Source: Candidatus Helarchaeota archaeon (GTDB lineage: Archaea > Asgardarchaeota > Lokiarchaeia > Helarchaeales > HEL-GB-A). Taken from it: 21,139 bases of DNA. The stretch is taken from contig JAEOSY010000205.1 in NCBI GenBank assembly GCA_016840125.1, forward strand, positions 1 through 21,139, written 5' to 3'. The notes under the pieces are model-generated. The model ran no database searches and was not told the origin of the DNA. It saw only the letters and a list, made by a program, of their open reading frames with translations. Made by a program: the position numbers and the translations under genes. Positions 15,670 to 21,139 of the stretch are shown here, piece after piece. How positions within the stretch are numbered: the stretch's first letter is position 1; each line of letters begins with the position of its first letter.

Positions 15670-17922
15670 ATGGATTTTGATTCGCTCCTAAACACAATTG
15701 AAGTCACAGACATTCGTGAAATTGTCCATGTGAAAAAGGAAACAGGCCGCGAGCCCAAATATTCCTGTTTGGTGGAAGCCCTTGATCTTCATCCCGATTT
15801 AATTAAAGCATTAAAAACGAGTGGCATCAAATCTTTTTACAGTTTTCAGGAACGCGCAATCAAAAAGATTCGTTCCGGAAAGAATGTGGCTATTCTTGCA
15901 GGGACTGGTTCTGGCAAGACCGAAGCCTTCCTTATTCCCATCCTAGAGTATGCTTTGAACCATCCTAGACAAACGGTTGCCCTTCTTATGTATCCAACCA
16001 AAGCCTTAGCTCAAGACCAAATGGACCGTTTAGAGAAATTAACCAAAAACCTCAATATAAATTTTGAACGGTATGATGGGGACACCCCTATAGAAAAAAG
16101 AGATAAAATTTTAACCAATCCACCATCCATTCTAATTACCCATCCGGATATGTTAAATTTTCATCTGTCTGATGATCGGTTAAAGAAGATTATTTCTAAG
16201 GTGAATTTTATAGTTCTGGATGAGATACATCAATATGTGGGAATTTTCGGGGCACATGTCCATTATGTCTTGAAAAGACTAAAACGCTTTCTTAATAATC
16301 CAAAGAAGTGCCAATTTATTGGTTCATCAGCTACCATTGGAAATCCAAAAAAGTTTTTAGAAAGAATTTTTGGAGTAAAATTCAGTATCATCACTTCAAA
16401 ACACAATTGGAGCGGTGATAGGCATCATCTTATGATCCGTCCTAAGCATAGTTTATATTCAGAGGCTATTTTTCTGATTGAAGGGATACAGGAAGAAGAT
16501 CCTTCCGTAAAATCAATTATTTTTACGGATAGCCATCTATCTGCAGAGATTGTTAAAAAAATTGCAGATACTCGAAATCTTCAACTGGGTATTCATCGAG
16601 GGGGTTTGGATCCCACCTATAGAAGACAGATTGAAGATGAATTTAAGACAGGCAAACTCACTACACTCGTCGCAACTCCCACTCTTGAATTGGGAATTGA
16701 CATTGGTGATTTAAATAACATTATTCTCATTAAGATACCGGTAACTTTCTCCAAATATCTTCAACGCATTGGACGATCTGGTAGAAAAGGCTTAGATTCT
16801 ACGGCATTTCTTTTAATTGGTGATGACCCGATTTCAAATTTTTATGCCAATGCCCCTAAAAAGTTCTACAACTCCAAACCTGAACCGCTATACTTAGATC
16901 CAACCAACCCCGATATCATCCGAAGCGAATTCGTGGCGATGGCAGTAGACCAGCCAATTACTCCATTAGAATTAGTAAACCTAAGCCAGACGGAACGAGA
17001 TGTTGCCCAAAATGTGTTGACTGAACAATATTTGGAACATTGGAATCAACTCTATCTTGTACCAACAAAGAAGGGGCGTGAATTTTTCAGAAATACATCT
17101 ATTCGTGGCACAGGAGAGGTAATTCAAATATATGTTGATGATACAAAAATAGGTTCCCGTTCCTTACCTATGGCAATTCGTGAATTGTATCCGAACGCAA
17201 TTTACATGCATGGGGGTACAGACTACAAAGTTGAAACCTTTGATCTCCAGCAATTTAATGCTCAGATCAAACCAATATATGAGCGGACCAATTATTATAC
17301 TCGTGCGCTCTATCAATCGGAGGTAATTAATTTTGATCCGAATCGTCAACGCCATCTATTTGGATTGGATCTCTTTCATGGAGAAGGTGCGATTCGTACC
17401 AATGTATATGGCTTTATTAAGATCAATTTTTTCACAAGTAAACCTATTGATACTGAAAATTTGGAGATTGCCATTGATTATGAATTCCCCACAAAAATCC
17501 TATACTTCAAAATTCCAATAGATTCATCTTGGCCACTAATGAAAAAAGCGGAAGCTACCCATGCTGTAGAACACGTCCTCATCTCCGCCGCAGTAACCCT
17601 AACAGGTGCCGATGCCTCAGAGATTGGAGGTATTTCTTACCCGGATGGATCAATTTTTATTTATGATGGAGTTTATGGAGGGTCGGGAATTACCCACCTT
17701 CTTCAAGATCGCATGAAAGAAGCCTTTAGACGGGCACAAAAAATATTAAAATTGTGTAAATGTAAAAGCTATCCAGGGTGTCCCAGATGTACATTCTCCC
17801 CCTATTGTGGAAATAATAACGAGACTTTATCACGGGATCTGGCAATCCATTCTTTATCAGAAATTCTCTCGGGAAAGGAAGTAAAGGTGGATTTTAAACC
17901 CTCTGGAAACAGTTTAGTCTAA
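15670..17922 (+). CDS. DEAD/DEAH helicase with C-terminal DUF1998 (Hrq1/MrfA-like)
   Basis: 750-residue superfamily 2 helicase. Seen motifs: Q-like F59-Q60-ER, Walker A AGTGSGKTE (77-85), MYPTKALAQDQ (107-117), Walker B DEIH (184-187), SSAT (219-222), IIFTDS (283-288), ATPTLELGIDIGD (335-347) and QRIGRSGRKG (365-374). The C-terminal third contains HAVEHVLISAA and GGISYPDGS, typical of DUF1998, and ends with C696, C698, C704, C707 and C713, a metal-binding group. This order and length match MrfA (mitomycin repair) of Bacillus and the archaeal Hrq1 relatives, which translocate 3'-5' on single-stranded DNA. A DNA-repair role is inferred. The gene at 17945 follows by 22 bases. Confidence 0.9.
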   Translation: MDFDSLLNTIEVTDIREIVHVKKETGREPKYSCLVEALDLHPDLIKALKTSGIKSFYSFQERAIKKIRSGKNVAILAGTGSGKTEAFLIPILEYALNHPRQTVALLMYPTKALAQDQMDRLEKLTKNLNINFERYDGDTPIEKRDKILTNPPSILITHPDMLNFHLSDDRLKKIISKVNFIVLDEIHQYVGIFGAHVHYVLKRLKRFLNNPKKCQFIGSSATIGNPKKFLERIFGVKFSIITSKHNWSGDRHHLMIRPKHSLYSEAIFLIEGIQEEDPSVKSIIFTDSHLSAEIVKKIADTRNLQLGIHRGGLDPTYRRQIEDEFKTGKLTTLVATPTLELGIDIGDLNNIILIKIPVTFSKYLQRIGRSGRKGLDSTAFLLIGDDPISNFYANAPKKFYNSKPEPLYLDPTNPDIIRSEFVAMAVDQPITPLELVNLSQTERDVAQNVLTEQYLEHWNQLYLVPTKKGREFFRNTSIRGTGEVIQIYVDDTKIGSRSLPMAIRELYPNAIYMHGGTDYKVETFDLQQFNAQIKPIYERTNYYTRALYQSEVINFDPNRQRHLFGLDLFHGEGAIRTNVYGFIKINFFTSKPIDTENLEIAIDYEFPTKILYFKIPIDSSWPLMKKAEATHAVEHVLISAAVTLTGADASEIGGISYPDGSIFIYDGVYGGSGITHLLQDRMKEAFRRAQKILKLCKCKSYPGCPRCTFSPYCGNNNETLSRDLAIHSLSEILSGKEVKVDFKPSGNSLV

Positions 17923-17944
17923 TATTTTCAAAAAAGGTGAATAA

Positions 17945-18415
17945 ATGGCGGAAGAAGTTTTAGATTGTGTAAGGAAATTGTTTGGAGAGACTAAAATCCC
18001 AGAATACGTAACAGTCAGACCTTTTTTAAAAGAAGATCCATATGTTGTAGAAATTGAAACACGTTTTAAGAACAAAAAGAAAAGTAATCTCAATATAGAG
18101 GATGTTGCTTGGTTGATAACCGATATGATCTGGTTAGATGTAAAGACTCTTCAGTATTATTTTCCAAAAATCTTAGAAATTACAATCCAAGATCCTTTTC
18201 CCCTTAAAAATTTTGATTTATTGCCCATGCAATTGGCAGACAAGAAAATTCTGAAAGAGAAATTCGGTTTTATCAATATGCCCCAATCAGTATGTATCTT
18301 AAAAATACTGAAATACTGGCAAGCTAATGAAAAATTACTCAAAAAATATACGATCGCTGAAGACTTGAAGAAAGCTATAACTTACTGGAAAAAAAGAGCT
18401 AAGATTATTGAATAG
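17945..18415 (+). CDS. Unrecognised protein encoded just behind the helicase
   Basis: 156 residues, not recognised. Mixed charge with no transmembrane segment. The first half looks alpha/beta (EYVTVRPFLKEDPYVVEIET) and the second half is helical and lysine-rich (KKAITYWKKRAKII). No cysteine cluster or nuclease motif is visible, so it is not the MrfB exonuclease that partners MrfA in Bacillus. It starts at ATG with AGGTGA four bases upstream and follows the helicase by 22 bases, so co-transcription is likely. A helicase accessory factor is a reasonable guess only. Confidence 0.6.
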   Translation: MAEEVLDCVRKLFGETKIPEYVTVRPFLKEDPYVVEIETRFKNKKKSNLNIEDVAWLITDMIWLDVKTLQYYFPKILEITIQDPFPLKNFDLLPMQLADKKILKEKFGFINMPQSVCILKILKYWQANEKLLKKYTIAEDLKKAITYWKKRAKIIE

Positions 18416-18426
18416 TTCTTAATACC

Positions 18427-18449
18427 TTTTTTCCTTTTAAAATATTTTT
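18427..18449 (+). terminator. T-rich terminator after the helicase unit
   Basis: T6 at 18427-18432, then T4 and T5 (18445-18449), begin 12 bases after the stop of the gene at 17945. Serial T-tracts of this kind are efficient archaeal terminators. Confidence 0.45.
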
Positions 18450-18465
18450 CTTTTGTAAGTTAAAA

Positions 18466-18565
18466 GTTTAAAAGCGTGGTTAATTTTGTTACAATGTTAA
18501 AAAAGAGGTAGATATAAAATAAAGTAATATTGCTAAATTGGCAAGTTTAAATGAATTAGCGAGGT
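18466..18565 (+). promoter_or_regulatory. Promoter and SD of the single activase gene
   Basis: GTTTAAAAG at 18466-18474 resembles an archaeal TATA box, giving a leader of about 75 bases. GAGGT at 18561-18565 is eight bases before ATG 18574. The SD supports this start over the in-frame TTG at 18538. Confidence 0.4.
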
Positions 18566-18573
18566 TTTTGAAA

Positions 18574-19374
18574 ATGCTTATTACAGCAGGTGTCGATATC
18601 GGAAGTTTAACAACGAAAGCCCTAGTCATGGAAGGAACTACTATAAAAGGATATATCATCCTGAAATCGGGACATTTATATGAAGAGGCAGGAATTCAAG
18701 CTTATGAACAATGCTTAGATAAGTGTAATCTATCAAAAGACGATATTACATATCTCGTAGGGACAGGTTACGGACGGGCACTCATATCCTTTGCGAACGA
18801 AAATATTACCGAAATAACCTGTCACGCTAAAGGTGTAAATCATTATTTCCCAGATGCACATACTGTTATAGATATTGGAGGGCAAGATAGTAAGGCTATC
18901 AGAATCGGGGAGAATGGGAAAGTTCTAGATTTCGTCATGAATGATAAATGCGCAGCTGGTACTGGTAGATTTTTAGAAGTTATGGCTAATGCTCTTAATA
19001 TCGAATCCTTGGATAAAATGGGGGAGCTTTCAGTGGAATCTAATGCACCTGCAAAAATTTCGAGTATGTGCACCGTTTTTGCCGAAAGCGAGGTTATCTC
19101 CCTTTTCGCACAGAAAAAAGCGAAGAAAGTGGATATTATAGCAGGGTTGCACACTGCCATTGCAAAACGAATTACCGGGATGGTAAATCGATTAGGACGG
19201 GTTGAGGAGAAAATTGTATTTTGTGGGGGAGTCGCTAAAAATATTGGGGTAAAAAAAGCGATTGAAAAAGAGTTAGGCAAGACACTTTACAGATCAGAAG
19301 ATCCTCAAATTACTGGCGCATTAGGTGCAGCACTCTTGGCAAAAGCGAGATACGAAAAGAAGAAAAAGAATTAA
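18574..19374 (+). CDS. HgdC/BcrA-type ATP-dependent activase, stand-alone copy
   Basis: 266 residues, canonical throughout: GVDIGSLTTKALV (6-18), VGTGYGR (62-68), EITCHAKGVNHYFP (80-93), VIDIGGQDSKAI (98-109), NDKCAAGTGRFLE (123-135), MCTVFAESEVISL (165-177), CGGVAKNIG and TGALGAALLAKA. C126 and C166 are at the positions of the HgdC cluster ligands. It is closer to textbook HgdC than either copy at 10418-11998. It has its own promoter region and lies more than 10 kb from the BcrB/BcrC-type genes, with a gene of unknown function next to it. It may be a homodimeric activator for one of the three BcrB-type subunits or for an enzyme outside the window. Confidence 0.9.
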   Translation: MLITAGVDIGSLTTKALVMEGTTIKGYIILKSGHLYEEAGIQAYEQCLDKCNLSKDDITYLVGTGYGRALISFANENITEITCHAKGVNHYFPDAHTVIDIGGQDSKAIRIGENGKVLDFVMNDKCAAGTGRFLEVMANALNIESLDKMGELSVESNAPAKISSMCTVFAESEVISLFAQKKAKKVDIIAGLHTAIAKRITGMVNRLGRVEEKIVFCGGVAKNIGVKKAIEKELGKTLYRSEDPQITGALGAALLAKARYEKKKKN

Positions 19375-19449
19375 CACGCTTTACTGAAGATTAAACTTAA
19401 TTACATTACCAGAACCTTCTTTTATCTCATTTTTCTTTTGCTGTGAATA

Positions 19450-19506
19450 TTTATAAATAGCTAAAATAATTGTTTGAAAAGACTAAGATTAGATACTTTT
19501 GGAGGT
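19450..19506 (+). promoter_or_regulatory. Strong promoter and SD of the 389-residue protein
   Basis: TTTATAAAT at 19450-19458 is an excellent archaeal TATA box, predicting a transcript start near 19480. GGAGGT at 19501-19506 is the strongest SD in the window and lies nine bases before ATG 19516. The in-frame TTG at 19474 would fall before or at the transcript start and is therefore unlikely. Confidence 0.6.
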
Positions 19507-19515
19507 AAGAATGGC

Positions 19516-20685
19516 ATGCCCTATACCTATGGAGATATAAAAGATACCGTAAAAACCAAATCCTATTTTCCTATGAACCGAAACTTAATGAGGGTACATG
19601 AAGAGTTGGGCTGGGATTATATGGAGATGGCTTTGCATGAAACGGTTCAAAACTTCTACGATATTGTGCGATTACGCCTTGACGAATCGATTCAGACCTC
19701 AAAATTACTACTTGATGGGAAATTACCTAATGCAAACAATATTTTTAGCTATTATTTCTTCCCACCTGTGCTTTGTATTCGATCTGATTTACAACAGGGT
19801 ACAACTACCCTTCTTTATGGGGAATCCACAGATACAACCTACGTGGTTACCTCCGATCTCACGGGTGAAATTGCCTTCTTACTTAATACACATACTGAGT
19901 CCGGGATCCCCGTCGAATGGTGGTTAGTTCATGCCGGCGATGAACTGCTAGACCGCCGCCATATTAAACTGGGCTGGAAACTCCGCGATATTCCAAATAA
20001 AACTAAGGATATGACTAAATCAGGGTTTCGCTTACTTGAGATTTTGAAGGATGTGCGGAACGAGAGAACCCCTCAATGGTCAGATAGTGCCTACAGCACT
20101 CTGATGGTGTATAGCGGAGGAGTGTGTAATGCAGGGTTAGAGCAAAGTAATTATGAGACCGTGAGCTACATCTGGGAGGGTGTAAATGCAAAGAAATCCT
20201 TTGGGGAATATTATTTCTGCTTCACACCATGGCCCCCTCTCTTGACCACTCTATTTGGGATGCCACGGGCAAATTTTACCTCACGATTCTGCGGATTATG
20301 CTCCGGACACAACCTCTATATTCATCAAATGCAGTTCCCGGGTATAGCTGGGAATCCAGGCAGCTGGTTTATGGACACTATTCCTGAAACCAAAGATGTA
20401 GTTTGGCTCGAAAAGTTAGAGAAAACAGGGATTCCCACACCATCTCAAACATTAGGAATGGAGATTCCGAATTGGAAAAAGAAAGAAACATATTACTTCA
20501 AAAATTTTGATTACAAATATCCTGAGGGCGATAGAATAACCGCAGAAAAACTGGGACTCACAACAGAAGAATGCTTGAAGGGAGTTTACTTAGATATGGA
20601 CCATGATACACCAACGGATGAAAAAATTACCCCTGAGAAAGTCTTATCTGTTGGACTGGGAAGGACCACCGAATTAAAAAAATAA
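19516..20685 (+). CDS. Unrecognised soluble protein with a CxxC motif, 389 residues
   Basis: I do not recognise the family. No transmembrane segment or signal peptide is seen, so it is probably cytoplasmic. Aromatic and Gly/Pro-rich, with well-ordered-looking blocks: ESTDTTYVVTSDLTGEIAFL, GIPVEWWLVHAGDELLDRR, YSGGVCNAGLEQSNYE and YYFCFTPWPPLL. Cysteines are C87, C204, C235 and the pair C259-x-x-C262 in RFCGLCSGHN, which with a nearby histidine could bind metal or a cluster. The chosen start is backed by a TATA box and a consensus SD. It lies 141 bases behind the third activase and has its own promoter. A role with that activase is possible but only by proximity. Confidence 0.6.
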   Translation: MPYTYGDIKDTVKTKSYFPMNRNLMRVHEELGWDYMEMALHETVQNFYDIVRLRLDESIQTSKLLLDGKLPNANNIFSYYFFPPVLCIRSDLQQGTTTLLYGESTDTTYVVTSDLTGEIAFLLNTHTESGIPVEWWLVHAGDELLDRRHIKLGWKLRDIPNKTKDMTKSGFRLLEILKDVRNERTPQWSDSAYSTLMVYSGGVCNAGLEQSNYETVSYIWEGVNAKKSFGEYYFCFTPWPPLLTTLFGMPRANFTSRFCGLCSGHNLYIHQMQFPGIAGNPGSWFMDTIPETKDVVWLEKLEKTGIPTPSQTLGMEIPNWKKKETYYFKNFDYKYPEGDRITAEKLGLTTEECLKGVYLDMDHDTPTDEKITPEKVLSVGLGRTTELKK

Positions 20686-20702
20686 AAGAAAAAAGTTCTT
20701 TT
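20684..20702. terminator. Compact bidirectional terminator hairpin
   Basis: AAAAGAA (20684-20690) and TTCTTTT (20696-20702) are perfect seven-base arms around a five-base loop. They span from the TAA of the plus-strand gene to the TAA of the minus-strand gene, with T5 following on the + strand and a T6 run on the minus strand. Confidence 0.5.
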
Positions 20703-21139
20703 TAGGAATCACGAACCCTTTTCCGAATTTTTAATCCTATTTTTTCAGCAGCGTTTCTTGGGTTGTTTTTAAATTCAGACCTGAAGTTAAAATCATTTTT
20801 TATTTTTCCTACCACAGTAGGTACGTCTTTGAATGCTAGTCCAATAGTTACTAATTCATGCAGGTTCGTAATAATCTCTACGATTTCCTCTTTGATATTA
20901 CCCGCCTTAACGAATTCACTGAGAATTTCGGCATACATGAACAATTTATTACCTGTGGGAATATCATCTTCACCTACCATTTCGTGTCCCGTTCCTAGTT
21001 GGTAGTAATCGCCATAGTCACTTTCATAATAATATAAAAAAACTGGCTGTTCGTTTCGCAGGAGATCAGCGAAATAGGGATATTGTGAAATATAATACTC
21101 AAGATGGAAGATTTTAACTCCAAATTCTGCATGACTACC
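20702..21139 (-). CDS. Partial unrecognised protein running off the right edge
   Basis: The frame is open without a stop from the TAA at 20702-20704 to the window edge, giving the C-terminal 145 residues; the start is beyond the window. The internal ATG at 20980 is unlikely to be the true start because the upstream 53 codons read as good protein (GVKIFHLEYYISQYPYFADL, then a Tyr-rich YYYESDYGDYYQ). The rest is helical and charged (KEEIVEIITNLHELV, KNNPRNAAEKIGLKIRKR). Family not recognised. It is convergent with the gene at 19516 and shares the terminator hairpin. Confidence 0.6.
   Translation of the reverse strand, partial: GSHAEFGVKIFHLEYYISQYPYFADLLRNEQPVFLYYYESDYGDYYQLGTGHEMVGEDDIPTGNKLFMYAEILSEFVKAGNIKEEIVEIITNLHELVTIGLAFKDVPTVVGKIKNDFNFRSEFKNNPRNAAEKIGLKIRKRVRDS

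Noticed and set aside
18843..19280. 145-codon minus-strand open frame inside the third activase.
   Set aside because: Antisense shadow of a fully canonical coding sequence; similar shadows occur in the other activases at the same motifs.
19474..19515. TTG start for the 389-residue protein.
   Set aside because: The consensus SD at 19501 lies inside it and the TATA box places the transcript start near 19480.
20763..21005. Plus-strand open frame near the right edge.
   Set aside because: It is antisense to the better supported minus-strand gene, lacks an SD and crosses no promoter.
1..21139. tRNA, rRNA, CRISPR arrays, transposases or attachment sites.
   Set aside because: No conserved RNA-gene patterns, regularly spaced long repeats, transposase motifs or target-site duplications were seen on either strand by eye.

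Overview
This looks like chromosomal DNA from an anaerobic archaeon. Several genes have TATA-like boxes about 25-35 bases before the predicted transcript start, Shine-Dalgarno (SD) cores of GAGGT/GGTGA type, T-tract terminators, and archaeal-style proteins (roadblock/LC7, a C-terminal zinc-ribbon protein, MNT/HEPN, a DUF1998-type helicase). The mix would fit an Asgard lineage, but the phylum is a guess. No 16S rRNA, tRNA, CRISPR array or insertion sequence was seen.

Region 1 (14-8186, all + strand) is a tight gene train. It opens with a flavin (FAD) oxidoreductase and a HdrD/GlcF-like iron-sulfur protein that overlap by ATGA. Next comes one BcrC/HgdB-type subunit of the benzoyl-CoA reductase / 2-hydroxyacyl-CoA dehydratase superfamily, followed by three BcrB/HgdA-type paralogs, with an SCP2-like lipid-carrier gene between the first and second. 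All four catalytic-type subunits keep three cysteines fitting [4Fe-4S] ligands. The matching ATP-driven activases lie downstream: a pair at 10418-11998, one of which has lost the usual nucleotide-binding motifs, and a single canonical one at 18574-19374. Together these can be read as a low-potential electron system acting on a CoA ester, but nothing here fixes the substrate.

Region 2 (8236-10322) holds a minus-strand, translationally coupled cassette (DUF2178-like membrane protein, XRE regulator, small membrane protein) whose control region carries TTTCTAA boxes at an exact 21-bp period, then a roadblock/LC7 protein and a membrane protein with a possible PH-like domain.

Region 3 (12008-15506) is accessory in character: an unrecognised protein, an MNT-HEPN toxin-antitoxin pair, a polytopic membrane protein, a coiled-coil/winged-helix/zinc-ribbon protein and a short-chain dehydrogenase.

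Region 4 (15670-21139) has a Hrq1/MrfA-like helicase with a small unknown partner, the third activase, an unrecognised 389-residue protein with its own promoter, and an unrecognised minus-strand gene that runs off the right edge. There is no gene-free stretch over 300 bases; the longest gap is about 160 bases.
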